Position numbers and translations under genes: made by a program
The notes under the pieces: generated by a model
Seen by the model: the letters and a program-made list of their open reading frames with translations, nothing else
What the model was told of the DNA's origin: nothing
Database searches by the model: none
DNA from: Prevotella sp. HUN102
Lineage (GTDB): Bacteria > Bacteroidota > Bacteroidia > Bacteroidales > Bacteroidaceae
Reading direction: 5' to 3'
DNA: 64,000 bases
Assembly (NCBI RefSeq): GCF_000688375.1
Contig: NZ_JIAF01000001.1
Location: 124,001 to 188,000 of the forward strand
Shown: positions 18,170 to 25,995 of the stretch, piece after piece
How the letters are laid out: each line of letters starts with the position of its first letter
How positions within the stretch are numbered: the stretch's first letter is position 1

Positions 18170-18628
18170 TCAGCCGTTCAGTCCGCCAAACTCAATCTCA
18201 TAGTGGCTGTCAATCTCCATATAGGCTAAGTGCCCAAGCAGATAATCGGGGGCTGCATCTAAATCGATTCCGAGGTTAGTATCACTTCCTTTTACCCATA
18301 TAGAAACATTATTTATAAACAGAGCATTGATGAAATCGTCTGCCGAAATAGAACTATCAGCCTTGAAATCACCACTTTCTATCATCTCATTGATAACGTC
18401 TACATAGTGATCGTTTTCGAGCATAAACGCATTTACGATTTCATCTTTGTTACCCTCTATCCAATTTATTTTTTCAGTAACGATTTTTTCTATATCTTCC
18501 TCTTCTGTATCTTCGATATTCAAGAAAACATCTGTTTGCCGTTCCCATATTTTTAGTTTTCCGATATACTCATCAATTGTTTTATCAAATGTAAATTCAC
18601 TTGTACCGATAATTATTTTGTTTCTCAT
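18170..18628 (-). CDS. Acidic DUF2262-like protein
   Basis: 152 residues, strongly acidic (EDTEEEDIEKIV, DADLDAAPDYLLG-type C-terminus), with no signal peptide or membrane segment. The combination of VNAFMLEND, ISADDFINALFINNVSIW and a final HLAYMEIDSHYEIEFGGLNG resembles DUF2262 proteins, frequently found in polymorphic-toxin immunity clusters. That role is inference. No toxin gene lies nearby. Upstream is about 650 bp without a gene. Base composition (AT-rich) is similar to the neighbour downstream and somewhat richer in A/T than the flanking housekeeping genes, which fits an acquired pair. Confidence 0.62.
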   Translation of the reverse strand: MRNKIIIGTSEFTFDKTIDEYIGKLKIWERQTDVFLNIEDTEEEDIEKIVTEKINWIEGNKDEIVNAFMLENDHYVDVINEMIESGDFKADSSISADDFINALFINNVSIWVKGSDTNLGIDLDAAPDYLLGHLAYMEIDSHYEIEFGGLNG

Positions 18629-18989
18629 ATATCAAATATTTTTTATAGAGGCTGAAAGTTATCAAAAACGCCTTTTACCAATATGTATGTCCATTTACTG
18701 CCAACTGTTGAAATAATTGGCGTGGATATAGACGATACAAAAATATGAAAATATTTTGGATAAACAGCTTTTTTCTTGAAATAATGCTTTTATTCAACTT
18801 AGAAAATTTGTAACAACAAGAAAAATATATTCCCTACGGAGTGTTTAAAATTTATTATACAATAGTCTTTGCGCGTCCTTCCCGTTCGTATCTCCCTTGA
18901 TACATATATTGGTGGAGTTATTCTCAATTATCCGATAAGTTTATCAGAATGTAAATTAAAATTGCGTTTCATCGTGATTATATTCTGTT
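18629..18989. other. AT-rich gene-free stretch
   Basis: No gene, tRNA or clear promoter is seen. It presumably contains the promoter of the acidic gene pair. Copy D of the repeat element follows. Confidence 0.5.
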
Positions 18990-19122
18990 TTGTAAGTAGT
19001 TGAAAATCAGCTTGTCAGTATCTCGGTTTCAAACGTGCGAAGAATGCAGTCCATTCTTGCGAAGATTGCGCTGCATTTGTGCGAAGAATGGAATGCGTTT
19101 TTGCGAAGATTGAAAAGAGGTA
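18990..19122 (+). repeat. Interspersed 22-bp-unit element, copy D
   Basis: Units start at 19036, 19058, 19080 and 19102 (TGCGAAGAATG, TGCGAAGATTG, TGCGAAGAATG, TGCGAAGATTG). The left leader TGTAAGTAGTTGAAAATCAG is nearly the same as in copy H. This copy shows the direct-repeat form of the unit most clearly. Confidence 0.87.
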
Positions 19123-19184
19123 TATAATCGGTTGATTTGCAATGGCTTGTGAGAGGTGTTTCCGTCTTGAGGATTTGGCATAAA

Positions 19185-19224
19185 TAAATAGCTGAAGATG
19201 ACGGATAATCGTCATCTTCAGCTA
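19185..19224 (-). terminator. Terminator after the YgiQ gene
   Basis: A perfect 14-bp stem TAGCTGAAGATGAC/GTCATCTTCAGCTA (19189-19202 with 19211-19224) and an 8-nt loop; on the minus strand it is followed by TTTATTTAT. Confidence 0.85.
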
Positions 19225-19283
19225 TGAAAATAATTTTATTAATGTGTTGGGAGTGGGATTGTTTTGGCAGACGGGTGGACGTT

Positions 19284-21362
19284 TTATCTTTTCTTGCCCT
19301 GCTTGCGCTTGCCGTCTCTCCACGCATCATTCTTTTGCTTTTTCTTATAACTGGTATGGTCGGGAGTGCTTCCTATTGCCTTTGCATCGTAGTTCACCTT
19401 GCCCTTGAAAGGTTTTCCGTCGTAGAGTTTGCCTATCAGGTCGCTTCTGCCGATTCGTTTCAGCTCCCGTTCTATGCCTGCGCGCTCGCCGGGTTTGTAC
19501 CAGAAGAAGAACTGGCGTTGTGCCAGTTTCTCTCTTTGCGTCTTGGCAGAGAATATCGGTTCGAGCGTATAGGGTTCAAAGCCTGAATACCACGTTTCGG
19601 TTGAAACGGTCATCGGCGTGGGCGTGAAGTCCTGTACTTGCTCAAGATGGAAATCGAGGTCCTTTGTGATTACTGCCAACTCTGCCATATCCTCTTCCTT
19701 GCATCCCGGATGGGAGGAAATGAAGTAGGGAATGATCTGCTGGCGCAGTCCTTCCTCCTTGTTTATCCTGTCGAAGATTCGCTTGAAGGCGTAAAACTGT
19801 TGGAAGGAGGGCTTGCGCATCAGCTTCAGTACACGGTCGGAGGTGTGTTCCGGAGCTATTTTCAAGCGTCCGCTCACGTGGTTTACAATCAGTTCGCGGG
19901 TGTATTCCTGTGCAGCCTTGTTGGATTTTTCGTCCTTGCTCTTGTGCAGCAGCAGATCGTAGCGCACGCCCGAACCGATGAAGCTCTTCTTTATACCCGG
20001 AAGTGCGTCCACCTCTCTGTATATTTCGAGCAGTTTGCTGTGGTCGGTGTTGAGGTTCGGACATATTTCGGGGTTGATGCAACTGGGTCGCTTGCAGCGT
20101 TCGCACGCCTTTGGGTTGATACCTGCCATTCCGTACATATTGGCCGACGGTCCGCCGAGGTCGGAAAGGTAGCCCTTGAAGTCGGGCATCTGGGTTACTT
20201 GCTTTACCTCTTTTATAATACTCTCTTTTGAGCGGCTTGCAATGAACTTGCCCTGATGTGCCGAAATGGTACAGAAGGCGCATCCACCGAAACACCCTCT
20301 ATGGATGTTTACGCTGAACTTGATCATTTCGTAGGCGGGAATGGTCTTGCCCTGATACTTCGGATGAGGCTCGCGGGTGTAGGGAAGGTCGTAGGTGGCA
20401 TCCACTTCCTCGGTGGTCATAGTGGGATAGGGGGGATTTACCACGGCATAGAAGTTGTCCACGGCCTGAAGTATGCGCTGAGCGTGCTTTTTGTTGGACT
20501 CTTCTTCAATGTATTTGAAGTTCTCCGACTGCGCTTTCTTGTTGTGCAGACATTCTTCGTGAGAGTGGAGTATGATATCGTCTTCCTGAATGCCTCCGGC
20601 GATTTCGCTCTTGCGGCAGAGATAAGCAGTCTGCGGAATGTGCTTGATGTCCCTGATGTGCTTTCCGTTTTCTATTTCGCGGGCGATGCTTACCACCTGT
20701 TTTTCGCCCATTCCGTAAATCACAAGGTCGGCACCTGACTCGCAGAGCACGCTCTTCCGGATGCAGTCTTTCCAGTAGTCGTAGTGCGTGAGCCTTCGGA
20801 GCGAGGCTTCGATGCCGCCGAGTACCACGGGAACGTCGGGAAAGAGCTTCTTCAGAATCTGCGTATATACGATGGAGGGATAGTCGGGACGCATATCGTG
20901 CCGGCCATCGGGAGAATAGGCGTCTTCCGAGCGCAGTCTTCTGTTGGCTGTGTATCGGTTTACCATCGAGTCCATAGAGCCGGCTGTTACGCCAAAGTAC
21001 AGACGGGGGCGTCCCAACTTCTTGAAATCGCGGAAATCTCCGTGCCAGTCGGGCTGCGGAACAATGGCAACCTTGTATCCCGCGTGCTCCAAAGTGCGCC
21101 CGATAACGGCAGCACCGAAAGCCGGATGGTCTATGTATGCGTCGCCGGAAAACAGAATGATGTCGAGTTCATCCCATTTTCTGAGTTCCACTTCCTTTTT
21201 GGTTGTAGGCAGAAAGTCAGTCAGTCGGAATCGTGATTCGACCCGACGGCCTTGTTCTTTTCTCTTTTGTTCATTCGCCTTCGAATGCGTGTCTGTCTGT
21301 TCCCTTTGCTTGTTGGGATTCTTCTTGTTCTTGCCTCCCTGTGGAGTCTTTTGCGTCTTCAA
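19284..21362 (-). CDS. YgiQ-family radical SAM protein
   Basis: 692 residues, the size of the UPF0313/YgiQ family. The central radical SAM motif is HRGCFGGCAFC (CxxxCxxC), followed by TISAHQGKFIASRS. An N-terminal cobalamin-binding-like region carries DIILFSGDAYIDHPAFG, and a YgiQ-typical segment has GLGGPSANMYGM-like sequence (SDLGGPSANMYGM). The N-terminus (about 45 residues) and C-terminus are Lys/Arg-rich and probably disordered. The reaction is not established for the family. It is the last gene of a five-gene operon and is followed by a terminator. Cytoplasmic, with a [4Fe-4S] cluster expected. Confidence 0.9.
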   Translation of the reverse strand: MKTQKTPQGGKNKKNPNKQREQTDTHSKANEQKRKEQGRRVESRFRLTDFLPTTKKEVELRKWDELDIILFSGDAYIDHPAFGAAVIGRTLEHAGYKVAIVPQPDWHGDFRDFKKLGRPRLYFGVTAGSMDSMVNRYTANRRLRSEDAYSPDGRHDMRPDYPSIVYTQILKKLFPDVPVVLGGIEASLRRLTHYDYWKDCIRKSVLCESGADLVIYGMGEKQVVSIAREIENGKHIRDIKHIPQTAYLCRKSEIAGGIQEDDIILHSHEECLHNKKAQSENFKYIEEESNKKHAQRILQAVDNFYAVVNPPYPTMTTEEVDATYDLPYTREPHPKYQGKTIPAYEMIKFSVNIHRGCFGGCAFCTISAHQGKFIASRSKESIIKEVKQVTQMPDFKGYLSDLGGPSANMYGMAGINPKACERCKRPSCINPEICPNLNTDHSKLLEIYREVDALPGIKKSFIGSGVRYDLLLHKSKDEKSNKAAQEYTRELIVNHVSGRLKIAPEHTSDRVLKLMRKPSFQQFYAFKRIFDRINKEEGLRQQIIPYFISSHPGCKEEDMAELAVITKDLDFHLEQVQDFTPTPMTVSTETWYSGFEPYTLEPIFSAKTQREKLAQRQFFFWYKPGERAGIERELKRIGRSDLIGKLYDGKPFKGKVNYDAKAIGSTPDHTSYKKKQKNDAWRDGKRKQGKKR

Positions 21363-21391
21363 TTCTTTATCCTTCCAACTTCTTTTAGCGT

Positions 21392-21736
21392 TTAAACCTC
21401 CGGCTTGTTTTCGCCGCTGTCGGTCTCAACTTTCTTTTGCTCCTCTTTCCAGTCTTTGTAAAGCGCAATGAGATTCTTCAGTCCCAATGCCTTCATATTC
21501 TGATTGTAGATAACGTCCAGACAGAGATCGAGGAGTGCCTTGTCCTTTCCTGCTTCCGATTCCAAGAGACTTCTGACGTTTAACTTCAGTCTGTCGAGCG
21601 TGTCCTCGTCAATGATGCCGCTCGAGCCCACGAGGTTTGAAAAGAGAGAATACTTCTTTAGGGTTTCAAGATGGGTGTCGCTGATTTCCAAGTTTCTTGT
21701 ACCCGATGCGTTTGCTTGTATAGTGTGCATAGTCAT
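21392..21736 (-). CDS. Small conserved-type protein of unknown function
   Basis: 114 residues, mostly helical by eye (ISDTHLETLKKYSLFSNLVG, LDRLKLNVRSLLESEAGKDKALLDL), with a charged tail. No motif is recognised and no signal peptide is seen. It is tightly packed: 22 bp after the amidase gene and 29 bp before YgiQ, in the same operon. The start could also be the second Met, two codons in. The operon position is the main support that it is a real gene. Confidence 0.65.
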   Translation of the reverse strand: MTMHTIQANASGTRNLEISDTHLETLKKYSLFSNLVGSSGIIDEDTLDRLKLNVRSLLESEAGKDKALLDLCLDVIYNQNMKALGLKNLIALYKDWKEEQKKVETDSGENKPEV

Positions 21737-21758
21737 TTGTTTTAAAAGGATTGGTGTC

Positions 21759-24344
21759 TTATTTCAAGAGGAAGGCAACGATACCACGCATAATCTTGTT
21801 GCGTGTGTCCCTGTCCTTGATACATTCGAACGGAATCGCCATAACGAAGGTTTTGTAGTCGGCTCCCTGATAGGCTACTGCCGCGCTGGAATTGTCGGCA
21901 TACTTCATAACGCTGAAAGCATTGCCTGTCGGGAGAAGCACGTCCGGAGAATATGCGCCGTAGTGTTGCTCGTTGATGGTGCGATAAACGTCGAAGTTCA
22001 TCCCCATTCCGGTTACCACAGAGTTATAATTGTTCTGATTGCTTCCGTTGTTTGCAACTTTCAGCGTGGTTTTCAGCCACGTTTGTTCGGAATCCGTTCT
22101 CATATCCGACGACAGATAGGCACCACTGACAAAGAGTCTGCCTTTCCTGTTCAGATAGTTCCTGAGCTTTTCCTGCATTTTCGGCCTGAAAGCCTTGTAG
22201 AAATAGAGGCTGTGGCCGTCGTCTTTCTCAAGCCCTAATGCCAGATCCACCATCGAATACCTTGAAAGCTCAATGTAACCGTTCTCCACTGCCTCGCTTG
22301 AACAGCTTACAACGTTGTATCTTCTCGCCGTGGCGATGGCCTCAACGTGGGTTTTCACGTAGTTGAAATCGTTTCCGGCAACGAACGTTCCCACAAGTTC
22401 GTCGCCTCCGAATCCGAGCGCACTTGGACCTTCCTTGCCTGCCTGCGTCTTGTCGAAATTGCTTTGGCGGCCGTTCCAACCGGCAGTAGGGCCGTAACTG
22501 ACGCCCGGATCGGCTTCAAGGTCGAATCCCTGTTCGGCATCGTTGTTTACCTGTGCCGGAGACGACAGACGATGGAAGCCGTTTACAACGAGAATGGTCT
22601 GCCTTGCACCCTCCTGAGCGTATGCCGAAAGCACTTCCGTGGGGAAACTTTCGCCGCCACGGTTGCAGGCAGTGATTCTGAAGTTATACTGTATGCCTGG
22701 TTGCAGTTCCATTTCGTATGAACTGCCCCTTACATTCACGCCATTGTCAAAGCCGCTTGTGCCGGTTGATGTATAAATATTGAATGAAGTAGGCTTTGCA
22801 GTAGGCTCCAATGGGTCGCCCACGGCGTTCCAGCGCAGCCTGACTTTGTTTCTTGAAGTAAATTCTATACGGAAGTTGTTGGGTGCAAGCGGCTGAACCA
22901 CGTAACTGGTGTTGTGCAGTCGGGAAGTTTCCTTCAGTATAGTCTTGTAGATGGAGCGTGCCAATGTGAACTTGAAGTTCGGATCCTGCCCGAGACGCAT
23001 ATCATTAAAGTTCTGATGCGAGAGGGTTTCAATGATTGCCGACGGCACTTCGGGAAGTCGTGTTTCGCTGTAATTCGCATCCTTGACCGACCGTATGTTC
23101 CAGCTTCTCCTGAAAGTGCCTTCTATATCGCGTCTGGCATTGCTGACCAACTGCTCTGCAAACGACTTGGAAACGCTTCTGCTCATACCTGCTCCGAGTG
23201 TTGGGTTGCCATTCTGCGTGGTACAGATGGCCAGTGTTCCCACGGTTGTTCCGTCTTCCTTGTAGCCTGCGTCGCTGTGGATAGCCAATGCCATTTCTAT
23301 CGGAACTTTCTTTCCGACGGCATTTGGAACGTATGACGAGCCTCCCGCGAGCCAGTTGGTGTATAGGGAGCGGGAGTTGATGTCGTCGTTATAGTCGTTT
23401 GCGCCGCCACTCTTGCTCGCAACGTCTCGTGGCGCACCTGCCCATTGCGTGTAGTAGCGTGCTCCCTCAAGCGTTCTTGGCAGTCCGCTGACCTTTCCTC
23501 CACGGACAATATTGCCCATTCCTCCACCGAAACGGACGGCATCGGCAGTTACCACGCCCTTTCTCCGGCTGTGGTTTGTGAGGACAACACGGTTGAAAGC
23601 GTTGCAGCCCTTATCGAAATCGAAAGTCCCGAGATACACCCACGTGCCGCCACCCATCTGCTGATTCACCTTGAAATGGGTTTCCTGACCTTTGTGATAA
23701 ACGATGTATTCGGCATCGTCTACGCTGTTTTTCAGCGTCTGATAGCTTACATAAACGGCGTATCGGCCTGCTTCCTTGATATAAGGCTGATAGGAAACCG
23801 TGCTCAAACGGCTGCTTCTCTTCCTTGCCTTTACCTGTCGTGCCGTGCCTGCTTGGAATGGATTCTCGCCATCGCGATAGTTTCCGTTGTGGAATGCAAA
23901 TCCTGTCGTAGATGCTTTTTCCCACGATTTCTTGTCGTTCGTCTCGGAATAGTAGTTGCTTCCGTTGTCATTGTCTACGATGACCTCGTTCTTCTGCCAA
24001 TCGCGTTCCCTCGGCGAAATCACTACTGCCCCTGCATTCTCCAACATCGGATAGAGATAGGGAATGACGATGGTCTGCGTATAGGTGTCTTCGGTTGTGC
24101 AGAAGAGATTTGGACGCTGCCATTTCCACGTCTGCTTTGCCGTGTCGTAATAACGTCCGTGAGACGACCACACGGAGAGATGCCTTCCGTTCAATCCGTC
24201 GGAAACGGTGTTGGGACGAGAAACGTTCTCCACCCACGGCTTGCCGTCGTAAGCCGACTTGCCCCACGTGGCCTTACCGTTCTGTGCCTGAACGCCAAAC
24301 ACACACGACAGTCCGAGAACGGACAGTAGGATTCTTTTCTTCAT
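21759..24344 (-). CDS. Secreted N-acetylmuramoyl-L-alanine amidase-like protein with golvesin-type domain
   Basis: 861 residues with signal peptide (MKKRILLSVLGLSCVFGVQAQ). An Amidase_3-like zinc site is visible: His62 in WSSHGRYYD, His356 in ALAIHSDAG, and catalytic Glu439 in IIETLSHQN. A golvesin C-terminal-like (carbohydrate-binding) insert occupies about 145-275, between the first two zinc ligands. An FN3-like domain spans about 495-590, and the last 260 residues (ILVVNGFHRLSSP...) form another domain. Database entries of this architecture are often labelled xanthan lyase, but the zinc motifs argue for cell-wall cleavage. The start overlaps the acyltransferase stop by one base (TGATG), so translation is likely coupled. 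Confidence 0.82.
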   Translation of the reverse strand: MKKRILLSVLGLSCVFGVQAQNGKATWGKSAYDGKPWVENVSRPNTVSDGLNGRHLSVWSSHGRYYDTAKQTWKWQRPNLFCTTEDTYTQTIVIPYLYPMLENAGAVVISPRERDWQKNEVIVDNDNGSNYYSETNDKKSWEKASTTGFAFHNGNYRDGENPFQAGTARQVKARKRSSRLSTVSYQPYIKEAGRYAVYVSYQTLKNSVDDAEYIVYHKGQETHFKVNQQMGGGTWVYLGTFDFDKGCNAFNRVVLTNHSRRKGVVTADAVRFGGGMGNIVRGGKVSGLPRTLEGARYYTQWAGAPRDVASKSGGANDYNDDINSRSLYTNWLAGGSSYVPNAVGKKVPIEMALAIHSDAGYKEDGTTVGTLAICTTQNGNPTLGAGMSRSVSKSFAEQLVSNARRDIEGTFRRSWNIRSVKDANYSETRLPEVPSAIIETLSHQNFNDMRLGQDPNFKFTLARSIYKTILKETSRLHNTSYVVQPLAPNNFRIEFTSRNKVRLRWNAVGDPLEPTAKPTSFNIYTSTGTSGFDNGVNVRGSSYEMELQPGIQYNFRITACNRGGESFPTEVLSAYAQEGARQTILVVNGFHRLSSPAQVNNDAEQGFDLEADPGVSYGPTAGWNGRQSNFDKTQAGKEGPSALGFGGDELVGTFVAGNDFNYVKTHVEAIATARRYNVVSCSSEAVENGYIELSRYSMVDLALGLEKDDGHSLYFYKAFRPKMQEKLRNYLNRKGRLFVSGAYLSSDMRTDSEQTWLKTTLKVANNGSNQNNYNSVVTGMGMNFDVYRTINEQHYGAYSPDVLLPTGNAFSVMKYADNSSAAVAYQGADYKTFVMAIPFECIKDRDTRNKIMRGIVAFLLK

Positions 24345-24901
24345 CAGTCAGTTGTTCCTATGGTGAAAAGCTCCGGATGCTTTCCCTTGAAATCTTTGTA
24401 ATACAGTTTTATCTCTTTCATATCCTTATCAATGTTGCCGGAAGGATGAATGATTTTGGTGCAAGAGATAACTTTCTTTTCATAGTCCAGTCCGTAGAGG
24501 AGAATGGGAATCTGTGCCTTGAGCGCAATGTAATAGAAGCCTTTCTTCCATTCGGGATTGAGAGAACGGGTGCCCTCCAGTGTGATTGTCAAACCGAAGG
24601 TCTGAGACTTCATTGCATATTCGGCAAGCTGATCGGTCATACTCGTATGCTTGCTGCGAAACACGGGAATGCCGCCCAACTTTCTGAATACGGGTCCCAA
24701 GGGCCAGAAAAACCATTCCTTCTTCATCAGGAAATTGCTCTTCAGGCGTGCGGCACGGCTGTATAGCTGTCCGATAATGAAATCCCAATTACTCGTGTGG
24801 GGTGCCAGACAAATGATAAACTTTGCCGGAATCTCCACGGTTACGTCTATGCGCCATCCCATAGCTTTGCATAAAAGCCACGAAGAAAAATTATCAGACA
24901 T
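24344..24901 (-). CDS. Lysophospholipid acyltransferase family protein
   Basis: 185 residues with the PlsC-type acyltransferase motifs: LAPHTSNWDFIIG (HxxxxD, catalytic His and Asp) and TLEGTRSLN (the EGTR block). Such enzymes move an acyl group from acyl-CoA or acyl-ACP to a lysophospholipid or similar acceptor at the inner membrane. The protein is shorter than typical PlsC (about 240) and resembles the short Bacteroidetes members. It is 6 bp downstream of a small conserved gene and overlaps the amidase start by one base, so it belongs to the same envelope-related operon. Substrate unknown. Confidence 0.85.
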   Translation of the reverse strand: MSDNFSSWLLCKAMGWRIDVTVEIPAKFIICLAPHTSNWDFIIGQLYSRAARLKSNFLMKKEWFFWPLGPVFRKLGGIPVFRSKHTSMTDQLAEYAMKSQTFGLTITLEGTRSLNPEWKKGFYYIALKAQIPILLYGLDYEKKVISCTKIIHPSGNIDKDMKEIKLYYKDFKGKHPELFTIGTTD

Positions 24902-24907
24902 AACCGT

Positions 24908-25180
24908 TTATCCTAAATTGCTTATCTGGTCTATGATTTCGCCTACCTCTTCATTGAACTTGTTCTTCAGATCCTTGAAATAAACGCTGGCCTTCATTCC
25001 GGGCTGAACATGAGATACACGGTTAATGTAGTTTGCGTGCATAATCAAGATTGAACTGAGAAGTGCATCGACATTCTCCTGATGTTCGTTGCTTCCATAC
25101 AGGGAAGCTGCCACTGCCTCTGCAAACAAGTCGCTGCAGATGTAATTGATAGTACGCTTTAAATCTCGTTTATTGCTCAT
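24908..25180 (-). CDS. Small helical protein of unknown function
   Basis: A 90-residue cytoplasmic protein, all-helical by eye, with LKRTINYICSDLFAEAVAA, YGSNEHQENVDALLSSIL and ASVYFKDLKNKFNEEVGEIIDQI. I believe similar small proteins are common in Bacteroidales, but I know no function. It is the first gene of a five-gene operon (followed after 6 bp by the acyltransferase), and a promoter element lies 40 bp upstream of its start. Confidence 0.78.
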   Translation of the reverse strand: MSNKRDLKRTINYICSDLFAEAVAASLYGSNEHQENVDALLSSILIMHANYINRVSHVQPGMKASVYFKDLKNKFNEEVGEIIDQISNLG

Positions 25181-25219
25181 AATATTACTCTATAATTGAA
25201 AACACTTTCTTTTTATGTT

Positions 25220-25227
25220 CAAAGATA
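25220..25227 (-). promoter_or_regulatory. -7 promoter element of the amidase operon
   Basis: TATCTTTG on the minus strand, 39 bp before the start of the 90-codon gene. A spaced TTTG is not clear. Confidence 0.55.
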
Positions 25228-25389
25228 TATAAAATCAATGAATGAACATTCTAATTTTAACAAAAATAGAGTTAAAATATTAAATTAACCCGAATTTGGG
25301 ATAAACGGAGCCGGTATGCAAGTGAATGATTTGCCGAAAAACACCTCTTTCCGATTCGGCGGAACGGCAGTCGTTTCCGTTGTTCGGAA

Positions 25390-25530
25390 ACACGATTTGC
25401 AAACGTGCGAAGATTGCGCTGCATTCTTCGCACGTTTGCGCTGCATTTTTGCGAAGAATGAAATGCAATCTTCGCAAAAATGGAAACAGGCGTTTTATCC
25501 ATTGATTATCAATTACTTATAAATCTTATT
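25390..25530 (-). repeat. Interspersed 22-bp-unit element, copy E
   Basis: Units start at 25406, 25428, 25450 and 25472 (TGCGAAGATTG, TCGCACGTTTG, TGCGAAGAATG, TCGCAAAAATG). The right flank TTGATTATCAATTACTTATA is the inverted leader; the left end is CGATTTGCAAACG. Ends GATTTGCAAA and its counterpart ATAAATCTT-side form an imperfect inverted repeat. Confidence 0.86.
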
Positions 25531-25915
25531 GCGTTTGATGGACTGCATAGCTCCGAATGACTTTCTGATAGACCTCTCCGATGCCTGATCTGCGAGCAGA
25601 TAATGGGCGAGAAATGATTGGAAATTTATGCTGAAACACACGTTCCAACAAGGAAATCTGTGCCATCTTTGAAGGCTTACCTTCCCAGTGAGGAAAACAG
25701 CGTCTGTGATTTTGTGCAATCCGTGAGAGATTCAACCACAAGAGACGGCTGAATCATTATTGGAATAGCCTTGTGTTTCTGAGTTCTTATTTATCTTGGG
25801 CGCAGATAATAAATGCTGATAAAAGGCTAAAAACCAACGAAGAATACAATTCTTTGTCATTGTTTTTTATAAATTTAATTCATCCGGTGGGTTAATTTAG
25901 TGTTTTTTATTCCAA
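25531..25915. other. Gene-free stretch with an unexplained open frame
   Basis: Between the repeat and the pfp promoter there is no recognised gene. A minus-strand frame at 25526-25741 (71 codons, containing GIGEVYQKVIRSYAVHQ) is open but has no domain I know. From memory I suspect this sequence recurs in related genomes as a repeat, but nothing else in the window matches it. Confidence 0.4.
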
Positions 25916-25933
25916 TTTGTCATTAAAATAATG

Positions 25934-25941
25934 TACTTTTG
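25934..25941 (+). promoter_or_regulatory. -7 promoter element for pfp
   Basis: TACTTTTG matches TAnnTTTG and lies 54 bp upstream of the start codon. A TTTG at 25916 is only 14 bp away, so the upstream box is uncertain. Confidence 0.55.
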
Positions 25942-25995
25942 CAAATGAAAATAGATTGTTTTAAATTATAGATATTCAAAAAAGTTATTTTAAGT

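Noticed and set aside
18990..19122. CRISPR array from regularly spaced repeats
   Set aside because: The period is 22 bp with no distinct repeat and spacer parts, units differ from each other, each copy has only three to five units, and no cas gene is in the window.
25526..25741. 71-codon minus-strand frame
   Set aside because: No domain, no promoter, no second copy in the window; possibly a genome-wide repeat, but I cannot show it here.
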